Assembly (NCBI GenBank): GCA_046727435.1
Contig: JBKPCR010000099.1
Coordinates: forward strand, 8,132 to 72,131
Reading direction: 5' to 3'
Length of the DNA stretch: 64,000 nucleotides
Source of the DNA: CAVPRW01 sp046727435 [NCBI: bacterium]
GTDB lineage: Bacteria; Tectomicrobia; Entotheonellia; J063
Shown here: positions 1 to 8,693 of the stretch, piece after piece
Layout of the letters: each line of letters opens with the position of its first letter
Numbering within the stretch: position 1 is the first letter of the stretch
Made by a program: the position numbers and the translations under genes
The notes under the pieces: model-generated
What the model saw: only the letters and a program-made list of their open reading frames with translations
Database searches by the model: none
Told to the model about the DNA's origin: nothing

Positions 1-1399
1 TGCTCCAGTAGGTGAAGTCTTGGAGGTTTTGGTCTTGAGTGGAACCGTCTGTAGCGATGTCTTCGAGCATTTGCGTGCGGCCGAAATTGGCGAATACCGA
101 GGCGAAGAGATTACGAGAAACAGTATGAGTCAGAGTCAACGTGGCCGATTGGCTTAACACCAGTCCCACATCGTTGATATCGCCTGCGGTATCGTTGATA
201 TTCTGTTGAGTAGACAAGCTCATACTGGTGCGTTGTGTCAGGGGTATAGAGCCATCCAAACTCACTTGCCAATTGGCGAATAGTCGCGTCGGGCGGCGCT
301 GGCGGTCGACTACAGTAGGGCCAACCGAGGCGAACGCAGTGAGGAGGGTCGTGAGCTGCCGACGCACACCAAAACTCACGCCAAAAATCTGGGCGTCCCC
401 GCTTGTGCTGACGTCCGAGGTCCCCTGGTGCTGATCGATCAGTGTGCCAAATGCGCGGAACGAGGCCGTTGTCCTGGGACTGATGATGTATGCGAGATCG
501 CCTAAGGCGGCATGAGTTTGGGTATCGCCAGATTCTTTGCTGTTGGTCAGGCTAAAGAGATAGCCCACGCTACCGCTGAGATCACGCCTGAACCAATGCT
601 GAAGCCCAGCACTCAAGGCATTAGTCACACTGTTTCCCACAACACCACCGAGATTGCTTGCTGAGGGATCCGTATTGTCCTGTTCCACACTGCCATTCCA
701 TACCAAGGTGTTGGTATACGCCCAAGTAAGCGCGGTGGTCGGTGTCAACGCATAGCGGAGCTGGGGGCTGACGATGTTTTGCGAAAAAGGCTGCCGTTGA
801 CGCCTAACGCCAATGGGCGTGGCCTCGTCGGGCTCATCGCTGCGAATAAAGCTCTCGCTGAGGGATAATGACAATCGCGGCAGCTCATACCCCGCAGTGA
901 ATGATAGATTCGCAAAAGCGAAGGTACCCTGCCCTGCCCCAATGTCGTATGAGCCACGCAGCGAGTTGGCCAACGAAACGAAGCCGCGCCCGCTTTCCAC
1001 GCGATACACCGTCCCGAGGTTCAAACTCGTGCGAAATACATCTTGGGGATCGCTATCCGACAAGAAGAAATTGTCGGAGTACTCTTCGGTGAGAGAGACT
1101 GCCATCAGCAGACGAGGAGTCACCTCTCGCAGGCGCAACAGGGATTCGAGGAGAGGATTGGAGCGGACCGTCCGACGCATCCAGTCAAACTGTTTCGGAA
1201 TAGGCGTCAGAATCTGTTCCTGAGGAGGGGGAAGTGGGCCGGGGGCGACGGGAACGGCTTCGACGGGCGCTGGGGCTTCCTCGGGGGCGCCACCTTCCCC
1301 CGTCGCGCCCAGCAAAAGCGCCAGGCAGAGAAAGCTGGCCCAGAAGTAGATGCGGACAACCGTACGAGTGGACTCCGGAACCTTGCATGTTCTGGACAT
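1..1399 (-). CDS. Outer-membrane beta-barrel protein, TIGR03016-like, 3' end outside window
   Basis: Reading the minus strand from the ATG at 1399 gives an uninterrupted frame of 466 codons to the window edge, so the C-terminus is missing. The protein starts MSRTCKVPE, then has a hydrophobic segment (YFWASFLCLALLLGA), a Pro/Ala/Glu-rich stretch and a long run of alternating polar and hydrophobic residues typical of beta-strands, including LTEEYSDNFFLSDSD near residue 110. That EY-S-DN-F motif and the general layout resemble the family of PEP-CTERM/exosortase-associated outer-membrane proteins (TIGR03016) and related putative porins. It probably sits in the outer membrane as part of the EPS secretion machinery. 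The assignment to the exact family is from memory of its motifs; beta-barrel character is well supported. Confidence 0.7.
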   Translation of the reverse strand, partial: MSRTCKVPESTRTVVRIYFWASFLCLALLLGATGEGGAPEEAPAPVEAVPVAPGPLPPPQEQILTPIPKQFDWMRRTVRSNPLLESLLRLREVTPRLLMAVSLTEEYSDNFFLSDSDPQDVFRTSLNLGTVYRVESGRGFVSLANSLRGSYDIGAGQGTFAFANLSFTAGYELPRLSLSLSESFIRSDEPDEATPIGVRRQRQPFSQNIVSPQLRYALTPTTALTWAYTNTLVWNGSVEQDNTDPSASNLGGVVGNSVTNALSAGLQHWFRRDLSGSVGYLFSLTNSKESGDTQTHAALGDLAYIISPRTTASFRAFGTLIDQHQGTSDVSTSGDAQIFGVSFGVRRQLTTLLTAFASVGPTVVDRQRRPTRLFANWQVSLDGSIPLTQRTSMSLSTQQNINDTAGDINDVGLVLSQSATLTLTHTVSRNLFASVFANFGRTQMLEDIATDGSTQDQNLQDFTYWS

Positions 1400-1608
1400 C
1401 AGGCGATCCTGAAGGTTTTCCACTCTGACATACCAAATGCTGCCGAATTATAGCCGGTTCGATTGCCTGCCGCCACTGCGCGCTTGCACGCGCTGCTGAT
1501 GCAAGAGGTTACAGAACGTGGTGGCAAAGTAGGAATGTGATGCTACCGCTTGCTCCAGTGCGCTAGCAGCGATAGACATAAGCGTTAATCTCGATTTATA
1601 GTATACTG

Positions 1609-1629
1609 GGCCTCCAACGAAAGGAGGCC
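1609..1629 (+). promoter_or_regulatory. Hairpin covering the transposase ribosome-binding site
   Basis: GGCCTCC (1609-1615) and GGAGGCC (1623-1629) form a perfect 7-bp stem with a 7-base loop. The right arm contains the strong Shine-Dalgarno sequence AAAGGAGG in front of the ATG at 1636. Such a structure would hide the ribosome-binding site when transcription enters from outside, a strategy known for insertion-sequence transposases. It must lie near the left end of the element; I could not define the terminal inverted repeat. Confidence 0.5.
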
Positions 1630-1635
1630 ATTGCC

Positions 1636-2609
1636 ATGGGCACGTGACGGTTCGCCGATCGGCAGACCCGCCCGACAGAGGTGCTCGATTTGACCAGTCT
1701 CACGGTGGACGAGTTTCGGCAGGTAGTGCCGCCCTTTGAGGCCGCGTTCCAAGCCCATATGGCCGCCTGGCGCCTTGACGCGAAGCCGTGCACGGCCCGT
1801 CGCTACACGACCTACACCAACTGTCCGCTGCCCACGCCCGAGGACCGACTGCTGTGTATCCTAGTCTACCTGAAGACCTCTCCCCTCCAAGTGGTGCAGG
1901 GGCGGCTGTTCGGGATGGGCCAGAGCCAAGCCCATCAGTGGATTCCTGCCCTCTTGGTGGTGCTGCGGGCGACGCTGCGCGGGCTCGGGGATGCCCCGAC
2001 CCGGTCCTTGACGGAGTTGGCGACGCGCCTCGGCGTGGCCGAGGCCGCAGTGGCGGCCATGGTCGAGCCGACGGCGGGGTCGCCGCCGGCCGATCTGCCC
2101 ACGGCGGCAGCGGTACCGGTGCCTGCCTCCCCCCTTTTAGCCACGATGGCACCGCACGGCGCATCGAGCGCCCCCAGGCTCCGACTGAGCAGACGCGCTA
2201 TGATAGCGGCAAGAAAACATACCATACGGTGAAAAACGTGCTGCTGATCAACGCGGCACTCACGATCTTCTTGCTGCGTGAGACCTATGCCGGCAGCACC
2301 CACGATAAACGCATTGCCGATGCCACCCCGTACCCCTTGCCTGCAGGGAGCCGGTTGCTCCAGGATCGGGGCTTCCTGGCGTTTACGCTGGACCAGGTGG
2401 AGATCATCATACCGACCCGGAAGCCGCGAGGCCGCGCCCTCACGCGTTCCCAAAAAGCCGCCAATCGGCGCATCGCGCGTCGCCGTGTGCGCATTGAGCA
2501 CGTCAACAGCAGTGTCAAGCGCTGTCGCATCGTCCACGACACCAACCGTCTGCGGAAGGCGGGTGTTCGCGACCTGGTCATGGAAGTCTGCTGTGCGCTG
2601 CATAACTAG
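1636..2609 (+). pseudogene. IS5-family-like transposase, nonsense codon and frame break
   Basis: The first frame encodes an N-terminal DNA-binding part (LDLTSLTVDEFRQVVPPFEAAF, then RLLCILVYLKT and VVQGRLFGMGQSQAHQWI), as in IS5-type transposases with an HTH_Tnp_4 domain. The second frame, shifted by -1, carries the DDE_4-like catalytic part (DGTARRIERP, GKKTYHTVKN, a DRGF motif, and VRIEHVNSSVKRCRI near the end). The strong ribosome-binding site at 1620-1627 points to the ATG at 1636, but the fourth codon in that frame is TGA (1645-1647). The frame change lies before DGTARRIERP and could be at the C6-T4 run at 2129-2138. Programmed -1 frameshifting is known in some IS5 subgroups, so the shift alone need not be damage, but the early stop suggests the copy is inactive unless the GTG at 1681 is used. 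Confidence 0.75.
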
Positions 2610-3128
2610 CGCGTGGTGTGCCTTGAAAGTCACCGCTTGCTTGCCGGTGTAAGTCCGGCCGTGGTAATTACCGGAGAGCCACGTAGCAGGCGCCCAGTGC
2701 TCTTGGAGGACCGAGGGTGCTGAAGCGGCGTGTCCCTCTGAGAAAGAGGAGCAAACCAGCAGTCCGTAACATCAAGTGAATCCTGCAGCGCCGTGATGTT
2801 AACCCGCAAGGGACAAGGGAGAGCCGAGCCTATTACGCGAGGCGAAGGCCAGGGAAGGGGTGAAGAATCCGGAAGCGCAGCCCCGAAGAACTCTCCGGCG
2901 TAGGGCGAACGGAATGCTGGGACAGGAAACGGTGGAACAAGGGAGACCTCAAGCAGTCAGTGGCCCACATCCGCTGTAACCCCTGGTATAAGACACCAGT
3001 CGAAGTCCAAGGGAATGCTGTTTGAGGAGTCGGAGGAGGTCATAGTACTGTCGATCAGCGAGACAACAGAACTCGCTGGGAGGGAAGGACCTCTGCTTCA
3101 ACCAAGCTCAGCGAGGGGGTAAGTGACG

Positions 3129-4421
3129 ATGCATGCCCGGCAGGGCCAACCACATCCGTTCGATTCATCACGACAACTCCAGCGCAAGCTATACCAGGCG
3201 GCCAAGAGGAGTAGGAATCGCCGATTCCATGCGCTCTACGACCGTATATTCCGGCCTGACATTCTGAGGCGGGCCTGGCGAGAAGTGCGCGCCAATGGAG
3301 GAAGTGCCGGCGTCGACGAGGTGCAGATAGACGACGTCGAGCGGCAGGGGGTAACCGTCTTTCTCCAGGCGCTTGAACAAGACCTGCGGGCTGGGAGCTA
3401 CAGACCGCAGCCGGTGCGGCGGGTCTATATCCCCAAACCGGACGGACGGGAACGCCCACTAGGGATTCCGACCGTGCGAGACCGGGTGGTTCAACAGGCG
3501 TGCAAGATCGTGATCGAGCCGCTCTTTGAAGCCAAATTCCAAGACACTTCCTACGGCTTTCGCCCGAAGCGGAGCGCCACCCAAGCGGTCAAGGTGGTCA
3601 AAGAACAACTCATATCGAACGGCTATGTAGTCGAGGTCGATATCGAACGCTTCTTTGACACCATCGACCATGAGCTGCTGATGCGGCTGGTCGCATGGCG
3701 GATCAGTGACCGGAGGGTCTTAAAGCTGATACGCCAGTGGCTGAAGGCGGGTGTGGTGGAAGCGGGCCAGTGGCACCCGACCACGATGGGGTCACCCCAG
3801 GGAGGCGTCATCAGCCCTGTGTTGGCCAATATTTACTTGCATGTGCTCGATATGTACTGGACACAACAGTACAGCGCGCTGGGACACCTCACACGGTATG
3901 CGGACGATATGGTGATCGTCTGTCGCACGCGAGGGGCGGCCGAGCAAGCCCTACAAGCCGTCACGCAGGGCTTGCAGAAACTCAAGCTGACGGTGCATCC
4001 CACCAAGACGCGCATCGTCGACGTGAAGAGCGCCGGGTTTGAGTTTCTCGGGTTCCACTGTCACAAAGGCAGAGCACGCACGTCAGGGAAGCTGATCCCC
4101 CTGATATGGCCTGGCCAGAAAGCCATGAAAGCCATACGCCGCCAAATTCGGGAACAGACGGAACGACGAGGCTTGAGGGGCACATTTACGGCAATAGTGG
4201 CAAAACTCAACCCAATCATTCGGGGGTGGCGCAACTACTTCCGTGTGGGCAACTCGACCAAGAAGTTTCAGGACCTGGACCGCTATGTGCGGCAACGGGT
4301 GGGACAGTGGGAACGGGCACGCCTGAAGCGAGCGGCAACCGCCGGACAACTCCAGGCTCTGCTCAGCACCAGTGGACTCGAATCCTTCTCAGCGCGAGGA
4401 AGATGCGGCACGCGACCTTGA
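3129..4421 (+). CDS. ltrA: Group II intron reverse transcriptase/maturase
   Basis: This 430-residue protein copies the intron RNA during retrohoming and helps it fold and splice. The reverse-transcriptase blocks are all present: YIPKPDGRERPLGIPTVRDR, SYGFRPKRSATQAV, VVEVDIERFFDTIDH, the QGGVISPVLANIYL block and the catalytic RYADDMVIV box. The C-terminal part (GWRNYFRVGNSTKKFQDLD) is the maturase domain X. No HNH endonuclease domain follows, as in several intron classes that use nicked or single-stranded targets. A GTG at 3123 could also be the start, but GAGGGGG is better spaced for the ATG at 3129. The gene lies inside intron domain IV and ends only about 25 bases before domain V. Confidence 0.93.
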   Translation: MHARQGQPHPFDSSRQLQRKLYQAAKRSRNRRFHALYDRIFRPDILRRAWREVRANGGSAGVDEVQIDDVERQGVTVFLQALEQDLRAGSYRPQPVRRVYIPKPDGRERPLGIPTVRDRVVQQACKIVIEPLFEAKFQDTSYGFRPKRSATQAVKVVKEQLISNGYVVEVDIERFFDTIDHELLMRLVAWRISDRRVLKLIRQWLKAGVVEAGQWHPTTMGSPQGGVISPVLANIYLHVLDMYWTQQYSALGHLTRYADDMVIVCRTRGAAEQALQAVTQGLQKLKLTVHPTKTRIVDVKSAGFEFLGFHCHKGRARTSGKLIPLIWPGQKAMKAIRRQIREQTERRGLRGTFTAIVAKLNPIIRGWRNYFRVGNSTKKFQDLDRYVRQRVGQWERARLKRAATAGQLQALLSTSGLESFSARGRCGTRP

Positions 4422-4445
4422 AAGCCTCTGGAAGAAGGTTGTCGG

Positions 4446-4480
4446 AAAGCCGTATGCGGGAGAACTGCACGTACGGTTTG
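4446..4480 (+). ncRNA. Group II intron domain V
   Basis: The sequence AAGCCGTATGCGGG, a GAGAACT turn, then GCACGTACGGTTT forms the conserved hairpin of domain V. It includes the AGC catalytic triad at the base of the stem and the matching strand CGTACGGTT. Its position just after the reverse transcriptase gene is as expected. Confidence 0.85.
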
Positions 4481-4636
4481 AGGTGGCGGGGGTTGGAAAC
4501 GTAGCCATGGTGGAATTGTGAACCCACCCCGCAATTGAAAGAGCGGGACCGGAAACCCTCCACCTACAGCAGGCGCGCCAGTCCTCGACCCTACCGTCTG
4601 CTGCCATGGCAACCGATGGTTTAATCGGGATGAACT

Positions 4637-4852
4637 CTATTCAGCATCGAGGAGCGTTGGAAAAACCCATGCGGTGATGGTGAACTGTTGGACATTCAAA
4701 TTCGGGTTGCCGGTGACCAAAACTTCACCCGTTCCATCCAAACTGAATGCCTGTTCGACTTGGCCCGGGATAAACGATACGCTGCCGTGCAATTCCCCAT
4801 CATTCGCATCCCTCCTCAATGGGATGACAGGCTTCCGACCACCTCGGCCCAC
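4637..4852 (-). pseudogene. LamG-domain gene fragment
   Basis: The minus strand encodes NDGELHGSVSFIPGQVEQAF, then SLDGTGEVLVTGNPNLNVQQ and FTITAWVFPTLLDAE followed by a stop. This is the first half of a LamG (concanavalin-like) domain: the phrases AFSLDGTG, NLNVQQFTITAWV and NDGELHG are family hallmarks. Both ends are missing. The fragment lies between the group II intron and the complete LamG protein at 5023-8406, so it probably records an older copy of such a gene broken by rearrangement or mobile-element insertion. Confidence 0.65.
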
Positions 4853-4969
4853 TCGGTGGCACGAACGAGCCCGCTCCTAATCCATACTTGGAGCCTAAGA
4901 ACCGTTCTTAGCCCGTCGGTGTAAATTAGGGAGACAGGGCGGGGGGCGTCCGACTACGACAGGCGAAGA

Positions 4970-4995
4970 GCAGCTGGCGGGCCGAGGCCAGCTGC
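4970..4995 (-). terminator. Terminator-like hairpin after the LamG/oxidase gene
   Basis: GCAGCTGGC (4970-4978) and GCCAGCTGC (4987-4995) form a perfect 9-bp GC-rich stem with an 8-base loop, 27 bases past the stop codon at 5023. On the minus strand only a weak T-containing stretch (TCTTCG) follows, so it may work as a 3'-end stabiliser rather than a strong terminator. Confidence 0.45.
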
Positions 4996-5022
4996 CGGCA
5001 GGGGCGGATGGAGATCTATGCG

Positions 5023-8000
5023 CTAGGGCACCGGTGTCACCATGTCGGCCTGGATCTCGGCGGCACTCAGACCTCGGTTGTAGATCCGGACTTCGTCGAT
5101 CTGGCCCGCAAACCATTCACTCCACACTGCATTGCCGCCGATCCGGAGGCGGCCGGTCGAGACCTGGATAATGCCCGTGACCGCCCGGCTGCCGACCTCT
5201 ATGCCATTGACGTACAGGCGTAAGGTGGCACCGTCGTACGTCGTCGCCAGATGCGTCCAGGTGTGTAGGGGCAGGGCCGAGACGCCCACCACGCTCACAT
5301 CCGCGCTACCGATCCGCACGTAAGCGGCGGGCTTCGGCGCATTATCATGCGCATAGAGGGCATAGGCCAGTCCTCCCGGCCGCTCCTTCAGAACGACCGT
5401 GCGCCAGCCGCTGAGGACCGTTGGATACACCCAGGCCTCTAGCGTCATCCCTCCCGTCAGGTCGAGTGAGGCCGAGTCATTGACGTCGACACGGTCATTG
5501 ACCCCGTCAAAGGATAGGCCCACACCAGCCAGCCCGGCAGTGGTCCATGTCGTGCCGGAAAGCGTTCCGGTATTACCGTTACCTGAACGGTCGCTAGTCG
5601 TAGTGCCACTTCCCTCACTAAAGGCATAGGCTGCCACCACGCCTGTCGCCGGTGGTGGAGCCGTGTTCGATACGGTGACCGTGACGGCACTCGACGTGGT
5701 CTGGTTGCCCGCTATGTCGCGGGCGACTGCGGTAAGGACGTGGGTGCCGTTCGGGAAGGTCTGTGTATCCCACGAACGGCTGTAGGGGGCAGCAGTGTCC
5801 TCAGCCCCGAGGTCCGCGCCATCGATTCGAAAGCGCACACCCGCCACCCCCTGATCGTCGGAGGCGGTGGCGGCGATGGTCACCGTGGCGGACACCGTGG
5901 CGCCGCTTGTAGGCGTGGTAATGCTGACAATGGGTGCCTGGGTGTCAGGGAGCGCGGTGCCTGACGCTTCGTTCGAGGGCGTGCTCGCGTTGCCGGCCGC
6001 GTCCTCGGCGGTCACCCGGTAGTAGTATGTACCTGGGGCGAGCCCAGCATCCGTGTATGCAGTAGTAGTCATCTCAGCGATGTAGTTGGCGGCCGAGGGC
6101 GTAAAGCCGGCCGCGGTGGCGCGGTACACGTGGTAGCGGACGACATCCCCGGCGCCGCTCGGCGCGCTCCAGCTCAGGACAACGCGCTGGACGTCGCCGG
6201 CGGCGGTGAGGGCGACCGGCGGTCCGGGCGGCGTTGTATCCTCGGTTGGGGATGGCAGGCGGACCCAGCGCGCGACAGACGGCACGCCGGCCGTGTTCAG
6301 CACGAACAGCATGTAGTAGCCAGGCGGGGTGAGGGTCGCACTTGCCGGCGCATCGACGCTGAGAGTGCTGCCGCTCTGCTGGAACGCGAGGTTCAGATAG
6401 CGTTGGTCCTCGTCGAACTGGTGCGTCACCGCGCCTGGCCGCAGCAGTGCTACCGCGTCAACGGTCGCGGTGTTGGAGAGGCTGACGGCGAAGGCGGTGC
6501 CGTAGGGGATCACCGCGGGGACGGAGGCAATCGCGGGCTGAGTTCCCTTAAAGAGATAGGGTGGCGAGTAAAACTCCGCTGTCGTCTGGTCCGGCCCACC
6601 GTAACTGTCCCCACTACCGGCCACGACGACGCGGCCATCGGTGAGGAGCAGGGCCGTCGAGTGGTATAGCCGCGGCACCTGCATAGCGGCCATGGTCTGC
6701 CACGTCTCGGTGGCCGGCGACCACAGCTCGGCCTCGAAGACAGCGGCTGAGACGTCCTTGCCTTCGGTCGTGACCCCGCCACCAGTCACCAGGACGTTCC
6801 CGTCCGGCAGCACCGTCAGCGTGTGGTACGCGCGCGGGAAGGCCATTGGGGCCGTCTGCCGCCAAGCCGGCGACGGCTCGGTCATGTCGAGGACGTACGT
6901 CGACGCCTCGGCGGGGTCATTTGAGACGTCTGTCGTCGCCGATGTGCCCGACTTGAGCACCTGGCCGGGGCGGTACATCGCGGCGCTGCCCCCATCGACG
7001 ACCAGCGGATCCACGGTTGTCCACTGCTGGCTCGCAAGGTTGAGCGTGCGCGCGGGGGCCGGCTGCTCTCCAGCCCCCGCATTCAGAACGCGACCGTCCG
7101 GAAGCACGAAGATGAATGGGTAATAGGGGAACGCCAGTTCTGCGCCGGTAAGCTGCGTCCACGAGTTCGTCTGGGGGTTATAGATCTCCGGGATGTCTGC
7201 AATACACTCGAAGCAGGTGGTCGCGCCAGACGTCACGAGGACACGGCCGTCCGGCAGGGTTGTCGCGGTTGGATACCAGCGCCGGTATGTCATCGATGGC
7301 ACCGACGTCCATGATTCGCTGATGGGATCGAAAATGGCTGCCTGGTTGGAGCCGAGGACGCCGCCAGCATTGTCATGCCCGCCGACGACCAGGATACGGC
7401 CGTCAGCCAGGGCCGAATGGCCGGAGCAGAACACGTTGTAGGGGGCGGGGATTAGGCGGAGGGTTCCAGTCGCTGGGTTCCACACGGTGGCCGACGTCCC
7501 TCCATGGGTCTCGCCGCCGTACATGAGGATCTTGCCCGTGTGAAGGTGGATCATGTTAACCGCTACGAGACCCAGCTCGACCGGAGTCGACCACTGGCCG
7601 ATCGTGGAAGCCCCAGGTGGTGGGGGTGGCGGCGGCGGCAGCCCGATGGGCGTGGCCATGTCGGCCTGGATCTCGGCCGGACTCAGTGCCCGACTGTAGA
7701 TCCGGACCTCGTCTATGCGGCCCGCGAAATATTCGCCCCACAGCGCGTCGCCTCCGATGCGGAGGGGCATGGTGGAGGCGACAAGGGCGCCACCCAGGGG
7801 CCTGCTGCCGACCTCGCTGCCGTTGACGTAGAGCCGGAGGGTCACGCCGTTGTAGGTGGCGGCCAAGTGCGTCCAAGTGTTCAGGGGGAGTTGAGAGGCA
7901 CCATAGATCCCTTGTTCCACCCCGGTATTGACAAAGGTATTGGGGCGATTAGAGTCGGCATTGGCGTACAGCGCATAGGACAGATTGCCGGGAATTTCCT

Positions 8001-8406
8001 TCAGGATCACCGACCGCCAGCCGTTGGTGGCTCCTCCAGAGAGCGCTGTGGGATATACCCAGGCCTCCAGTGTCATGCCGGTCCCCAGGTCGAGGTCAGC
8101 GGCATTGGCCACGGTGACCCAGTCGTTCAGCCCATCGAAGCTGAGTGCGCTGTCGAACATCCCTCCCGTCGTCCACGTCGCACCCGTGATCGTGCCCGTA
8201 TGGGCATGGCCGGACGCATCCCCTACCACGGTGCCGGCACCCTCATCGAAGGAAAACGCCGCGACAGGCCCCGTTGGCTGGCTCGTCGCAGGACCCGCGA
8301 GCAAAGCGATCAAAACGACGACCACGGCAGCAGCCGCGACGCGAGGTCCCTCCATCGTGAATGGATTCCACCTGCAAGGGGTGCAGGTAGACTTAACGTT
8401 TTTCAT
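5023..8406 (-). CDS. Secreted LamG / galactose-oxidase-like (AA5) / FN3 / Ig / LamG protein
   Basis: This 1127-residue protein has a signal segment (VAAAAVVVVLIALLAG) and then five modules. They are LamG (about residues 45-250), a Kelch-type propeller (280-615), the DUF1929 domain typical of galactose and glyoxal oxidases (620-718), fibronectin III (725-818), an Ig-like domain (825-915) and a second LamG (925-1127). An eight-proline run links LamG and propeller. The copper-radical-oxidase ligands can be matched: Cys in VFCSGHSALADGR (about 327), Tyr in RRWYPTATTLPDGR (378), Tyr-His in PRLYHSTALLL (581-582) and His in GAVTHQFDEDQR (662). An active oxidase acting on sugar or aldehyde groups outside the cell is therefore plausible, with the LamG domains binding glycans. 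The ATG at 8406 is preceded by GAAGGA at good spacing, and is preferred over a TTG two codons upstream. Confidence 0.88.
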   Translation of the reverse strand: MKNVKSTCTPCRWNPFTMEGPRVAAAAVVVVLIALLAGPATSQPTGPVAAFSFDEGAGTVVGDASGHAHTGTITGATWTTGGMFDSALSFDGLNDWVTVANAADLDLGTGMTLEAWVYPTALSGGATNGWRSVILKEIPGNLSYALYANADSNRPNTFVNTGVEQGIYGASQLPLNTWTHLAATYNGVTLRLYVNGSEVGSRPLGGALVASTMPLRIGGDALWGEYFAGRIDEVRIYSRALSPAEIQADMATPIGLPPPPPPPPGASTIGQWSTPVELGLVAVNMIHLHTGKILMYGGETHGGTSATVWNPATGTLRLIPAPYNVFCSGHSALADGRILVVGGHDNAGGVLGSNQAAIFDPISESWTSVPSMTYRRWYPTATTLPDGRVLVTSGATTCFECIADIPEIYNPQTNSWTQLTGAELAFPYYPFIFVLPDGRVLNAGAGEQPAPARTLNLASQQWTTVDPLVVDGGSAAMYRPGQVLKSGTSATTDVSNDPAEASTYVLDMTEPSPAWRQTAPMAFPRAYHTLTVLPDGNVLVTGGGVTTEGKDVSAAVFEAELWSPATETWQTMAAMQVPRLYHSTALLLTDGRVVVAGSGDSYGGPDQTTAEFYSPPYLFKGTQPAIASVPAVIPYGTAFAVSLSNTATVDAVALLRPGAVTHQFDEDQRYLNLAFQQSGSTLSVDAPASATLTPPGYYMLFVLNTAGVPSVARWVRLPSPTEDTTPPGPPVALTAAGDVQRVVLSWSAPSGAGDVVRYHVYRATAAGFTPSAANYIAEMTTTAYTDAGLAPGTYYYRVTAEDAAGNASTPSNEASGTALPDTQAPIVSITTPTSGATVSATVTIAATASDDQGVAGVRFRIDGADLGAEDTAAPYSRSWDTQTFPNGTHVLTAVARDIAGNQTTSSAVTVTVSNTAPPPATGVVAAYAFSEGSGTTTSDRSGNGNTGTLSGTTWTTAGLAGVGLSFDGVNDRVDVNDSASLDLTGGMTLEAWVYPTVLSGWRTVVLKERPGGLAYALYAHDNAPKPAAYVRIGSADVSVVGVSALPLHTWTHLATTYDGATLRLYVNGIEVGSRAVTGIIQVSTGRLRIGGNAVWSEWFAGQIDEVRIYNRGLSAAEIQADMVTPVP

Positions 8407-8425
8407 ATGCAAGTCCTTCTTTCAT
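8393..8425 (-). promoter_or_regulatory. Possible 10-residue leader ORF overlapping the oxidase start
   Basis: The upstream repeat copy provides GAAGGA and an ATG at 8425 that opens MKEGLAYEKR and stops at TAA (8393-8395), in a different frame, 11 bases inside the main gene. Translation of this leader would pass over the main start and could lower or couple its expression. The arrangement is seen in the sequence; the regulatory role is inferred. Confidence 0.4.
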
Positions 8426-8438
8426 GTGCAAGTCCTTC
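8401..8438 (-). repeat. Tandem 19-bp repeat duplicating the ribosome-binding site and start codon
   Basis: Two adjacent 19-bp copies, 8401-8419 and 8420-8438, differ at one base. On the minus strand each reads GAAGGACTTGCA(C/T)ATGAAA, so each holds a Shine-Dalgarno sequence and an ATG. The downstream copy starts the LamG/oxidase gene at 8406. Confidence 0.9.
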
Positions 8439-8611
8439 AATAAGAGATGGTAGTACCAAACAGAAAGCGTGGCCGATCTTCCGCACTTTTGGTGAGGTGA
8501 AGTGAGGCTGAGCTGATAAGAGGGGTGGAGTAAGACGCAGGATCACCGCGGTGGTAGGCCGATGAAGAGGGGGCTAGCGGTGTCAAACGGCCGTCACGCT
8601 GTATAGATCGC

Positions 8612-8643
8612 GTAGCCGTCCCAGGCTAGCCTGGGACGGCTAC
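8612..8643. terminator. Perfect 32-bp palindrome
   Basis: The stretch starting GTAGCCGTCCCAGG and centred on CTAG at 8626-8629 is its own exact reverse complement over 32 bases. It lies 51 bases after the stop of the gene at 8694-9614 and about 200 bases before the start of the next minus-strand gene. A stem-loop at the RNA level would be very stable. No T-tract follows on either strand, so a Rho-independent terminator is possible but not certain. Confidence 0.55.
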
Positions 8644-8693
8644 ATTTCGGGTCGCAATGACCTCCCCTCACTTACCCCAGGTGTGGGGCAGCG

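Larger units (their letters stand above)
2616..4540 (+). mobile_element. Group II intron with internal reverse transcriptase
   Basis: The 5' end GTGTG (2616-2620) fits the GUGYG start of group II introns and lies 6 bases after the transposase stop codon. About 500 bases of structured, non-coding RNA follow (domains I-III and start of IV), then the reverse transcriptase gene, then domain V at about 4446-4480 and a GC-rich domain VI-like hairpin. The 3' boundary near 4540 is an estimate from the end of the domain VI-like pairing (GGGGTT near 4488 with AACCC/CCCC near 4521-4530). The element is complete in outline, so it may be mobile or recently so. Confidence 0.8.

Noticed and set aside
1700-2633. 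Long minus-strand frames opposite the IS5-like transposase
   Set aside because: They mirror the GC-rich coding strand; the plus-strand translation matches a known transposase.
1600-4640. Terminal inverted repeats of the IS5-like element on both sides of the group II intron
   Set aside because: I compared the sequence around 1600-1630 with that after 2610 and after 4540 and found no convincing match.
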